Source: an uncultured Neglectibacter sp. (GTDB lineage Bacteria > Bacillota > Clostridia > Oscillospirales > Acutalibacteraceae). From it: a stretch of 35,344 nt of DNA. The notes below the pieces were generated by a model, which did not search any database, was not told the DNA's origin, and saw only the letters and a list, made by a program, of their open reading frames with translations. The first letter of the stretch is position 1, and every line of letters starts with the position of its first letter. Positions 6,458 through 15,484 of the stretch are shown here, one piece after another. The translations under genes and the position numbers were made by a program. Where the stretch lies: contig CAJFSY010000017.1 in the NCBI GenBank assembly GCA_904419785.1, positions 1 to 35,344 on the forward strand, given 5' to 3'.

Positions 6458-9085
6458 TTATTGCAAAGCTTTTAAAGATTCTTCGATCATGCGCACTTTC
6501 TCCCGCAGCTTTTCGGCGTTGTCTTTCACACCGTCGATAACCTTCTGGGGAGCCTTGCTGATAAACGCTTCGTTTTGCAGTTTCGCCTCGGCGGTCTGCA
6601 GCTGCTTTTTAGCGCCTTCCAGCTCCTTTTGGAGCCGGGCAGTCTCCGCTTTCTTATCTACCAGATCGTCCATCGGCAAATAGCCCCGGCAAGCTGCAGT
6701 CACCACAGTAACGCTTCCCTCGGTCTGCTGGAAGCTTTCGCCCACTTCCACACCACTGCAATAAGCCAAGCGGGTAATGGCTTCTTTTTCGGTCTGGAAA
6801 GCTTCGGGAGCAGCAGTTTCCACCATCAGGTGTGCTTTCTTAGAAGGCGGCACGTTCATCTCGCTGCGGCGGGTACGCACGGCAGTGATCAGTTCCATAA
6901 CCTTCTTCATCTCTTCCTCGGCCTTGGGGAAGGAATGGGCTTCCTCATATACAGGCCAGGGAGCCACGATCAAGGCTTCGCCTTCGTGGGGAAGGCTTTG
7001 CCAAATCTCTTCTGTGACAAAGGGCATGAAGGGGTGCAGCAGTTTCAAAGTGCTGCCCAGTGTCCAAACCAACACCTGGCGGGCGCCTTGGGCGGCTTCC
7101 TCATCCTCGGAATTCATGCGGATCTTGGCCAGCTCAATATACCAATCGCAGAAATCGTCCCACAAGAAATCGTACAACTTGGATACAGCCATGCCCAATT
7201 CAAACTTATCCAGGTTCTCTGTGACCTCTTTCGCCACCGTATTGAACCGGCTGACGATCCACTGATCCTCAAGAGTGAGGGACTTGGGCAGCTCGCAGGG
7301 TACATCCTTGCCGTCGATGTTCATATGGATAAACCGGGCCGCGTTCCAAATCTTATTGGCAAAGTTCCGGCTGGCGGCCACTTTCTCCTCAGAGTAGCGG
7401 GCGTCGTTTCCGGGGCTGTTTCCGGTCACCAGGGTAAAGCGCAGGGCATCGGCGCCATACTGGTCGATCACTTCCACAGGGTCGATGCCATTGCCCAGGG
7501 ATTTGCTCATCTTACGGCCCTGGGAATCCCGCAGCAAACCGTGGAACAACACTGTGCTGAAAGGCGCTTTCCCCGTGTGCTTCAAGCCGGAGAAGATCAT
7601 CCGGGCCACCCAGAAGAAGATAATATCATAGCCAGTGACCAGGGTGTTAGTGGGATAGAAATAGTCCAGTTCCTCCGTTTTGTCAGGCCACCCCAGCGTG
7701 GAGAAAGGCCACAAAGCGGAAGAGAACCAGGTATCCAGCGTATCCTCGTCCTGGTGCAGATGGTGACCGCCACACTTGGGGCAGGTGTCGGGATCGGTTT
7801 CAGCCACAACCATCTCGCCGCAGTCCTCACAGTACCAGGCAGGAATGCGGTGGCCCCACCACAGCTGCCGGGAAATACACCAGTCTTTGATGTTCTCCAT
7901 CCAGTTGTAGTAGGTCTTTTCCATACGGTCGGGGATGAAACGGATAGTGCCATCTTTCACCACATCAATGGCGGGCCCTGCCAAGGGCTCCATCTTCACG
8001 AACCACTGGGTAGAAACACGAGGCTCTACCACGGTATGGCAACGCTGGCAAGTGCCCACATTGTGCTTGATGGGCTCCACTTTGATCAAATAGCCGCCCT
8101 CTTCCAGATCTTTCACAATCTGCTTGCGGGCCTCCAAACCGGACATACCACAGTATTTCCCACCGTTTTCGTTGATAGCGCCGCTTTCGTCCATCACATT
8201 GATGACAGGAAGGTCGTGGCGCTTGCCCACCTCGAAGTCGTTGGGGTCGTGGGCGGGAGTGATCTTCACCACGCCGGTGCCGAAATCCATTTCTACATAT
8301 TCGTCGGCAACGATGGGGATCTCCTTGTTCACCAAGGGCAGGATCACGTTCTTGCCCACCAGATGCTTGTAACGCTCGTCCTCCGGGTGGACCGCCACAG
8401 CGGTATCGCCCAACATAGTCTCAGGACGGGTGGTAGCCAGCTCAATATAGCCGCTGCCATCTGCCAGAGGATAACGCAGATGCCAGAAAGAACCTTGCTG
8501 CTCTTCAAAGATCACTTCGGCGTCAGAGATGGCGGTCTTGCAGTTGGGGCACCAGTTGATGATCCGCTCGCCCCGGTAGATCATACCCTCGTTATACAGT
8601 TTGACAAACACATGGCGCACAGCCTTGCTGCATCCCTCATCCATGGTAAAACGCAAACGGTCCCAATCGCAGGAGGAGCCCAGAAGCTTCAGCTGCTCTA
8701 AAATGCGGCCGCCGAACTTGTCCTTCCAAGCCCAGGCCCGCTCTAAAAAGCCGTCGCGGCCCAAATCTTCTTTGGTTACGCCTTCTTCCCGCATGGCCTC
8801 TACGATCTTGGCCTCGGTGGCGATGGACGCATGGTCCGTTCCAGGCAGCCACAGCGCGGAATACCCCTGCATCCGCTTCCAACGGATCAGGATGTCTTGG
8901 AGCGTCTCGTCCCAAGCATGGCCCATATGCAGCTGTCCCGTAATATTGGGCGGGGGAATGACAATGGTATAAGGTTGTTTTTCCGGGTCGGGCTCGGCGT
9001 GAAAATAACCGCCCTTCATCCAGAAATCGTAGATGCGGCCTTCCACCTCCTGGGGCTCATAGGCCTTGGCAAGCTCTTTGCTCAT
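6458..9085 (-). CDS. valS: Valyl-tRNA synthetase
   Basis: Charges tRNA-Val in the cytoplasm; class I synthetase, 875 residues from the ATG at 9085, which has GGAGGG upstream. A longer in-frame reading to 9139 would translate leader sequence. The HIGH motif appears as HMGH (in [18 protein letters not shown]) and KMSKS as KMSKSLGN. The editing (CP1) domain, a zinc-type CPKCGGH segment, the anticodon-binding domain and the C-terminal coiled-coil arm ([18 protein letters not shown]) are all present. It has its own promoter and only a short leader, without a T-box. Confidence 0.97.
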   Translation of the reverse strand: MSKELAKAYEPQEVEGRIYDFWMKGGYFHAEPDPEKQPYTIVIPPPNITGQLHMGHAWDETLQDILIRWKRMQGYSALWLPGTDHASIATEAKIVEAMREEGVTKEDLGRDGFLERAWAWKDKFGGRILEQLKLLGSSCDWDRLRFTMDEGCSKAVRHVFVKLYNEGMIYRGERIINWCPNCKTAISDAEVIFEEQQGSFWHLRYPLADGSGYIELATTRPETMLGDTAVAVHPEDERYKHLVGKNVILPLVNKEIPIVADEYVEMDFGTGVVKITPAHDPNDFEVGKRHDLPVINVMDESGAINENGGKYCGMSGLEARKQIVKDLEEGGYLIKVEPIKHNVGTCQRCHTVVEPRVSTQWFVKMEPLAGPAIDVVKDGTIRFIPDRMEKTYYNWMENIKDWCISRQLWWGHRIPAWYCEDCGEMVVAETDPDTCPKCGGHHLHQDEDTLDTWFSSALWPFSTLGWPDKTEELDYFYPTNTLVTGYDIIFFWVARMIFSGLKHTGKAPFSTVLFHGLLRDSQGRKMSKSLGNGIDPVEVIDQYGADALRFTLVTGNSPGNDARYSEEKVAASRNFANKIWNAARFIHMNIDGKDVPCELPKSLTLEDQWIVSRFNTVAKEVTENLDKFELGMAVSKLYDFLWDDFCDWYIELAKIRMNSEDEEAAQGARQVLVWTLGSTLKLLHPFMPFVTEEIWQSLPHEGEALIVAPWPVYEEAHSFPKAEEEMKKVMELITAVRTRRSEMNVPPSKKAHLMVETAAPEAFQTEKEAITRLAYCSGVEVGESFQQTEGSVTVVTAACRGYLPMDDLVDKKAETARLQKELEGAKKQLQTAEAKLQNEAFISKAPQKVIDGVKDNAEKLREKVRMIEESLKALQ

Positions 9086-9109
9086 GGTTTTCCCTCCAAT
9101 TATCCATAT

Positions 9110-9144
9110 CCGGGAAAGCTCCCGGTTTTCTTCCTTCACGGGAG
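9110..9144 (-). promoter_or_regulatory. Two mutually exclusive hairpins in the valS leader
   Basis: In the minus-strand transcript CTCCCG (complement 9139-9144) can pair with CGGGAG (complement 9119-9124), while CCGGGA (complement 9120-9125) can pair with TCCCGG (complement 9110-9115). The pairings share the same central segment, so only one forms at a time. No T run follows. Function unknown. Confidence 0.35.
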
Positions 9145-9163
9145 AAAAATCCCTTGAAAATTT

Positions 9164-9192
9164 ATTATTTCATCTTATGCACGATTTGTCAA
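9164..9192 (-). promoter_or_regulatory. Promoter of valS
   Basis: Minus-strand TTGACA (complement 9187-9192), 17-nt spacer, AATAAT (complement 9164-9169). Transcription would start about 70-80 nt before the valS ATG. Confidence 0.75.
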
Positions 9193-9263
9193 CAAAAAAT
9201 GGACCGCAAAGCCTTCTTTTTCCCGATTTTCCTTTCACGGCCGCACCTAGAAATCCCTCAATG

Positions 9264-9294
9264 AAAAAAAGCCGCCCCGAAGGACGGCTTTTTT
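9264..9294 (-). terminator. Intrinsic terminator of the transglutaminase/SLH gene
   Basis: Minus-strand GCCGTCC (complement 9282-9288) and GGGCGGC (complement 9271-9277) form a stem around a TTCG-type loop, followed by seven T (complement 9264-9270). Confidence 0.85.
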
Positions 9295-9316
9295 GAGCAT
9301 ATCACCAGGATAGCTT

Positions 9317-11056
9317 TCACGCTGCTTCCAAACTGCCAAGGTGGTCCAAATATTTCACGAACACCGTAGCGGCTTCGCAGCGCGCTGTGTTACTGCCGGG
9401 ATTGAACTTCCCTTGGTCGTCGCCAGAGATCAAGCCTCTGTCATAGCAAGCATACACGGCCTTTTCAGCCCAAGAGGAGATCTTGCTGTCATCAGGGAAG
9501 GTAAAAGGCTTGTGCTCCGGAACATTGGGGCTTACATTCTGAATGTAATTCTCCAACACCACGCACATCTCTTCACGGGTTATCAACGCGTTAGGCCGGA
9601 ACGTACCATTCTGATAGCCGGAAACGATTTTGTTTTCCCCTGCCCAAGATACGGCATTGGCAAACCAATCCCCTGCCTTCACGTCGGTAAAAGACAATTC
9701 GCCGGGCACATAATCTTCGGGAGCCAAAGCGTTATAGAGCACCTGCACAAACTGGGCACGGGTAATGTCCGCTTCCGGCTGGAAGAATCCGTTTTCATCT
9801 CCGGCAAAAAGACCCATACTGGCGGCGTTCTCCACATAATCATAATACCAGTAGCTGCGCTTGACATCCGGGAAGCGCAAGGGCGTATAACCGCCCTCCT
9901 GATACTGATAGGCCTGCTGGTTTTTCGTGGGATAACGCAGGGTAACATGGTTCAAATCGCTGGATTCCATCCAGGGATCTGCTTCGACGTGATCTTTCTC
10001 ACGGCTGAACACCTGGCCGTTTACTTCTGTTAGAGAACCGACCAAGAAATAGTCGTAAGAAATCTGATTGTCGTTGCCGTCATCCCAGGTCAGGTCCAGA
10101 TTATACCAATCTCCGTCGTCCATCTTGATGTTGTTCCACATATGCGTGTCACTGGTAGCAAGCACACAGGGGATCTCCAACAGATCGCACACCACTTTCA
10201 TAGCTTTAGAATACCCATCACACACAGGCTCATAGGCATCCCCGGCCACCAAGCAGCTGAACGCCTGGTGGGAAAGGTCCTCGGCGGTAGCGTCAGCAGG
10301 CTCATAATTATAAGTGCTCTGCGCAGCCAGCAAGTCGTGGACTTGTTTCAACTGGGTGTAACGGTCGGCGCTCCGGTCTACCTGGTTGGCGATGGCCCGG
10401 GCGCTTTCCATCTGCTGGTTCCACATCAGGCCTTCCTGGCCGCCATAGTTCATCCGGAAAGCCAACACTACATTTCTCGTTTTCACCGACGTATAAGAAG
10501 TGGCTTCCCAAACAACACCATAGCGCATATCCGAAAGCCAGAAAGCGTCGGCACGGTCATAACGCAAAGCCACAATGGCGGCGCAAATATCCGTAAACAT
10601 AGAACGGTAGCTGGCTTCAGAGGCCGCGTCAGGGTAGAATACATTATCCTGAATAGAACCGGTCATGGTCACGCCGGAAAACCCATCAACTATTACCTGC
10701 ACCTGGCGATAACCCTGCACTTGAGCGGCCGTGAGGATCTGGTTCAAAGGAATATCCGCCAAGGCGTTATAACAAGCTTTTTGCCGGCTGGTTAGCTGGC
10801 CGTAAAAAGAACCATCATCATAAGAGCCGATAGGAGCGGAAAAAGTCTCTGCGGCGGAATACCCTTCTTCGCCGCCCCCCAAAGTGTCCGTAGTTTCCCG
10901 CAGGGCATAGCCTGTCTCACCATCACCCCACTGATAGACATACTCGCCGCTTTGCGCCGGTTCGCTTTCCTGAGCAAATGCTGCCACAGGGACCGCCGTC
11001 AGCAACAGCAAACCTGCCAACAGCAAGCTGCACCACTTTGAAGCAATTCGTTTCAT
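9317..11056 (-). CDS. Secreted transglutaminase-like protein with three SLH domains
   Basis: A predicted cell-surface protein of 579 residues. The ATG at 11056 is chosen because it has GGAGATTGGGTG upstream and opens a clear signal peptide (MKRIASKWC, hydrophobic core, cleavage near AFAQ at 26-29). A transglutaminase-like papain-fold core spans about 225-335 with a plausible triad Cys279 (EPVCDGYSK), His305 (THMWNN) and Asp321 (YNLDLTWDDG). Three S-layer homology repeats follow at about 395-440, 455-505 and 518-565 (RFPDVKRSYWYYDYV, SFTDVKAGDWFANAV, FPDDSKISSWAEKAV), expected to bind pyruvylated secondary wall polymer. It is divergent from another SLH protein. It may be a cell-wall protease, transglutaminase or peptide-processing protein; the activity is unknown. 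Confidence 0.88.
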   Translation of the reverse strand: MKRIASKWCSLLLAGLLLLTAVPVAAFAQESEPAQSGEYVYQWGDGETGYALRETTDTLGGGEEGYSAAETFSAPIGSYDDGSFYGQLTSRQKACYNALADIPLNQILTAAQVQGYRQVQVIVDGFSGVTMTGSIQDNVFYPDAASEASYRSMFTDICAAIVALRYDRADAFWLSDMRYGVVWEATSYTSVKTRNVVLAFRMNYGGQEGLMWNQQMESARAIANQVDRSADRYTQLKQVHDLLAAQSTYNYEPADATAEDLSHQAFSCLVAGDAYEPVCDGYSKAMKVVCDLLEIPCVLATSDTHMWNNIKMDDGDWYNLDLTWDDGNDNQISYDYFLVGSLTEVNGQVFSREKDHVEADPWMESSDLNHVTLRYPTKNQQAYQYQEGGYTPLRFPDVKRSYWYYDYVENAASMGLFAGDENGFFQPEADITRAQFVQVLYNALAPEDYVPGELSFTDVKAGDWFANAVSWAGENKIVSGYQNGTFRPNALITREEMCVVLENYIQNVSPNVPEHKPFTFPDDSKISSWAEKAVYACYDRGLISGDDQGKFNPGSNTARCEAATVFVKYLDHLGSLEAA

Positions 11057-11112
11057 CACCCAATCTCCTCTCTTTTCATCCAGCGTTGCCGGATGGAACT
11101 TTTCTATTTTTA

Positions 11113-11158
11113 ATAATAGATTTAGACTAATTATGTATGAATCTATTATCAATGTCAA
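11113..11158 (-). promoter_or_regulatory. Promoter with embedded inverted repeat before the transglutaminase/SLH gene
   Basis: Minus-strand TTGACA (complement 11153-11158), 17 nt, CATAAT (complement 11130-11135). A perfect 10-bp inverted repeat, ATAATAGATT (11113-11122) and AATCTATTAT (11140-11149), brackets the -10 box, with 17 nt between arms. Such a placement suggests an operator for a dimeric regulator. Confidence 0.6.
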
Positions 11159-11376
11159 TCCCCCATATTTCCTTAAAAACAAAACTTTTCTTCCAGCTCT
11201 TCCATTTTCTCCCCCGGGGTTGCATCTTGTCGGATTTTGTGGTAAACTGTAACAGATTTGTAACTTTTGCAAAAAATACATGCTATGGTAAAAATGAAAC
11301 ATCCCAAGAGGGGGAAGCTTCCAAAACTCTATGTCGTTTGGGAAGAGTTTCTTTTGTTTAGGAGGAATGTTTTTCT
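11159..11376 (+). other. Leader region of the NlpC/P60-SLH gene, no confident promoter
   Basis: This is the rest of the divergent intergenic space. No clean sigma-A promoter was found for the plus-strand gene; weak candidates start around 11228-11290. A hairpin is possible between AAACTC (near 11324) and GAGTTT (near 11346). A strong AGGAGG ribosome binding site ends the region. No known riboswitch pattern was recognised. Confidence 0.4.
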
Positions 11377-13188
11377 ATGAAACATATGGCAAGACCTAAA
11401 AGCAAAAACAGGCTTTTCAGTTTCCTGTTGGCGCTGACTGTACTTCTCTCAGCTATTTCCGTGCTCACTTTTCCCGTAAAAGCAGCAGGCTCCCCAACTT
11501 CTTTAGGGTTGGGGGAACACGGTATCATGGCCTATGAAGATGGCTGGCTTTATTCCTATGGGGGTAAAGGTGAAACCAATGCGGACGGCATCCGTGTTTC
11601 GGACTGCGCCGGGCTGATCTACGCTTATTTCAGCGACCTGGGCCTGGGCGGCTGTATGGGCGGCGCCACTTCCCAGGTAACTAAAAACTGTGTATTTTCC
11701 GGAGATGTGGATGAACTGGACGGCATCCCGCGGATTCACGGCTTAGCACTGACTATGCCGGATTACAACGATCCATCTACAGGTATCTACAGCCACATTG
11801 GCATTTATATCGGAAACAATATGGCGGTGGATAACAGCGATTACCAATACAACATGCGCATGGAACCTGTAGTGGGCAGCGGTCGTGACTGGACTGCTTG
11901 GCATGTATTTGATAACGGTATTCAATATCCTTCCAACGGTTGGTATGAATTCAACAACCAGCTTTACCATTACACAGATTATCAATATGATATTGACACT
12001 GTTATTGATGGATTCACCATTGGCAGCGACGGCGTCGCCCTTGGTTCCGATGGCCAGCCCTTAACTGTGGATTCTGCCGAAGCGCCTGCCCTCAGCACAG
12101 AATATGTGCCCGCCTCTACCGTAGCGCAGCATCTTAAAAGCTTGGGATACAGCGGCGAGGACAGCACCGGTGATTTAATAAACGGTGGCGGAGACACCCC
12201 GGGTGACGATCAGCTCAACGGGCAGATTCTCGCCAACGGAGTGCGGCTGCGCCGCGAGCCCAATACCGAGTCTGCCACAGTAGCCACTCTATATAAAAAC
12301 CAGCAAGTGCAGATCGTGGAAACCGTTACCGGCGAGCCGATTACCGCTGACGGGCAAACAACAGATAAATGGTACTCCGTTGTCACAGCGACCGGTCAAA
12401 AAGGCTATGTATGCGCTTTATATGTAGAACAAAAATCCACCCTGGCGGCCCCTGTATTCTCTCTTTCTGACAGCGGTGATTTGCTCATAACCGCCGGGGA
12501 AGGCTGCGACATTCGTTACACCACCGACGGCACCCATCCCTCAGCAGAAAGCACGCCTTATACCGGACCCCTTTCCTTGTCCGGAACTTACCGGGCCGTA
12601 GCGGTGCAGAATGAATGGATCAGCCCTATGGCTACCATCACTTTTGCCGGAGGCAGCCTGTTTACTGACTTCACCGATCAAGATTGGTTCTTCGGACATA
12701 TAGATCAGGCCGTATCTCTGGGACTGTTCCATGGTGATAATGGAACATTTTCCCCAATGGCCTCTATTACCCGTGCGGAATTTGCCGCTTCTTTGGCCAA
12801 TCTGGCTGGAATCAATGTTGCTGATTATGAGGGGACAAGCTCTTTCACCGACGTGGGCAACGCCTGGTATAACGGCGCCGTGAACTGGGTGGCCTCCCAG
12901 GGGATTATGAGCGGTATGGGCGATGGCACGTTCCGTCCCCAAGACCCTATCACTCGGGAACAGATTTGCGTGGCCATTGCCAATTATGCTGACCTTACCA
13001 GCGGCACCACGTCCAATCCTTTCGCCGATGACAGTGCCATTTCCTCTTGGGCAAAGAATGCTGTCTATGCCTGCCGCGACTTAGGGATCATCAGCGGTAT
13101 GGGTGACAACCGGTTTGCTCCAAAGGATAACGCCCAGCGTTCCCAAGCATGCGTCATTATTTTAAAAGCCTATCAAAACGGACTTTAA
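11377..13188 (+). CDS. Secreted NlpC/P60-like protein with SH3b, chitobiase-C-like and three SLH domains
   Basis: A surface protein of 603 residues, probably a peptidoglycan hydrolase held at the wall. A signal peptide covers about residues 1-37 (VLTFPVKAAG). A NlpC/P60-like domain at about 45-190 has candidate Cys77 (SDCAGLIYAYF) and His140 (YSHIGIYIGN). A short aromatic repeat-like stretch (185-235) follows. Then come a bacterial SH3 domain (about 280-352, GVRLRREPNTESATVATL), a CHB_HEX_C-type module (about 358-424, IRYTTDGTHPSAESTPYTGPL) and three SLH repeats (about 430-478, 494-545, 557-600). AGGAGG precedes the ATG. Ends at a strong terminator. The hydrolase assignment is moderate because the Cys/His spacing was judged by eye. 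Confidence 0.87.
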   Translation: MKHMARPKSKNRLFSFLLALTVLLSAISVLTFPVKAAGSPTSLGLGEHGIMAYEDGWLYSYGGKGETNADGIRVSDCAGLIYAYFSDLGLGGCMGGATSQVTKNCVFSGDVDELDGIPRIHGLALTMPDYNDPSTGIYSHIGIYIGNNMAVDNSDYQYNMRMEPVVGSGRDWTAWHVFDNGIQYPSNGWYEFNNQLYHYTDYQYDIDTVIDGFTIGSDGVALGSDGQPLTVDSAEAPALSTEYVPASTVAQHLKSLGYSGEDSTGDLINGGGDTPGDDQLNGQILANGVRLRREPNTESATVATLYKNQQVQIVETVTGEPITADGQTTDKWYSVVTATGQKGYVCALYVEQKSTLAAPVFSLSDSGDLLITAGEGCDIRYTTDGTHPSAESTPYTGPLSLSGTYRAVAVQNEWISPMATITFAGGSLFTDFTDQDWFFGHIDQAVSLGLFHGDNGTFSPMASITRAEFAASLANLAGINVADYEGTSSFTDVGNAWYNGAVNWVASQGIMSGMGDGTFRPQDPITREQICVAIANYADLTSGTTSNPFADDSAISSWAKNAVYACRDLGIISGMGDNRFAPKDNAQRSQACVIILKAYQNGL

Positions 13189-13208
13189 TGGTTTTATAAA
13201 AGGTCTAA

Positions 13209-13245
13209 AAAGCCCTCCGGCACACACGCCGGAGGGCTTTTTGTT
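13209..13245. terminator. Bidirectional terminator between the SLH gene and the arabinofuranosidase gene
   Basis: AGCCCTCCGGC (13211-13221) pairs with GCCGGAGGGCT (13228-13238), an 11-bp perfect stem, flanked by A's on the left and T's on the right, so it serves both converging genes. Confidence 0.92.
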
Positions 13246-13258
13246 TAGCATCTGTTAT

Positions 13259-14797
<1,539 letters not shown>

Positions 14798-14818
14798 TTA
14801 ATTGTCCGTACAAATCCA

Positions 14819-14855
14819 GCGCTTTTATCATAGGTGAAAAGCGCGAGAAAGTCAA
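14819..14855 (-). promoter_or_regulatory. abfA promoter overlapped by a palindromic operator
   Basis: Minus-strand TTGACT (complement 14850-14855), 17 nt, TATGAT (complement 14827-14832). The perfect inverted repeat GCGCTTTT (14819-14826) / AAAAGCGC (14837-14844) spans the -10 and part of the spacer. The position is that of a repressor operator of LacI, GntR or ROK type; no regulator gene is adjacent. Confidence 0.7.
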
Positions 14856-14897
14856 TGAAATTTTCAAACTTTTTTGCTATCTTCACAACCACACGCG

Positions 14898-14926
14898 TGG
14901 ACATGCCATTTTACTTATGCTAAAAT
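14898..14926 (+). promoter_or_regulatory. Candidate promoter of the deaminase-rhamnosidase operon
   Basis: TGGACA (14898-14903), 17 nt, TAAAAT (14921-14926). The transcript would have a leader of about 128 nt, in which ACCAGAA (14944-14950) can pair with TTCTGGT (14996-15002) before a T-rich stretch. A CACGCGTG palindrome lies at the -35. Confidence 0.55.
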
Positions 14927-15060
14927 TGAAAAATAGAATGACTACCAGAAGTTGGGCTCAAAATATAAATTAGGTCCTATTTTTGAAAAAAAGGGTTCTG
15001 GTTTTCTAAAAAAATTAGCGGTATGCTGATGAAAAGGCGTTGGAAAGGAGCAAGCATTTT

Positions 15061-15459
15061 ATGGAATTCAGTCAATTGTTTTTTGAGGCGGTCAAAGTCT
15101 TGAACCCCCGCAAAATCTCAGAAGATATCGAAGTGGGAGGCGTAGCGGCAGCTCTCGTCACAGATAAAGGAAACGTTTATCGAGGCGTCTGCATCGACAC
15201 CGCTTGCAGCATGGGCTTCTGCGCCGAACACGCGGCCATCTCCGCCATGCTTACTGCCGGCGAAAGCCGGGTGGAAAAGATTGTGGCCGTCGATTGGGCC
15301 AAACGTATTCTCCCACCCTGCGGCCGCTGCCGGGAATTTTTAATGCAGCTTGGAAATCCTGACGCTTTGGTGCTGGTTGCGGAAGACACTGCTATAAAGG
15401 TGAAGGACCTTTTACCTTTCTCTTGGCAGGAAGCCCGTGAAGCGCCTATCCCCGAATAA
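15061..15459 (+). CDS. Cytidine deaminase-like zinc enzyme
   Basis: A small cytoplasmic deaminase of 132 residues. The zinc site of the cytidine deaminase fold is intact: Cys54-Ala-Glu56 (FCAEHAAI) with Cys87 and Cys90 (PPCGRCREF); Glu56 would be the proton shuttle. The ATG at 15061 is preferred over an in-frame TTG at 15040, because AAAGGAG lies between them. Length fits the homotetrameric cytidine deaminase group, but the substrate is open; blasticidin-S deaminase-like proteins share these motifs. Only 25 bp separate it from the rhamnosidase gene, so the two are probably cotranscribed. Confidence 0.85.
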   Translation: MEFSQLFFEAVKVLNPRKISEDIEVGGVAAALVTDKGNVYRGVCIDTACSMGFCAEHAAISAMLTAGESRVEKIVAVDWAKRILPPCGRCREFLMQLGNPDALVLVAEDTAIKVKDLLPFSWQEAREAPIPE

Positions 15460-15484
15460 CCGTTCTGCATAAGGAGGAATTGTT

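Noticed and set aside
6575-8701. 708-codon open frame on the plus strand
   Set aside because: It is wholly antisense to valS; the reverse frame stays open because of codon bias. No ribosome binding site or recognisable domain.
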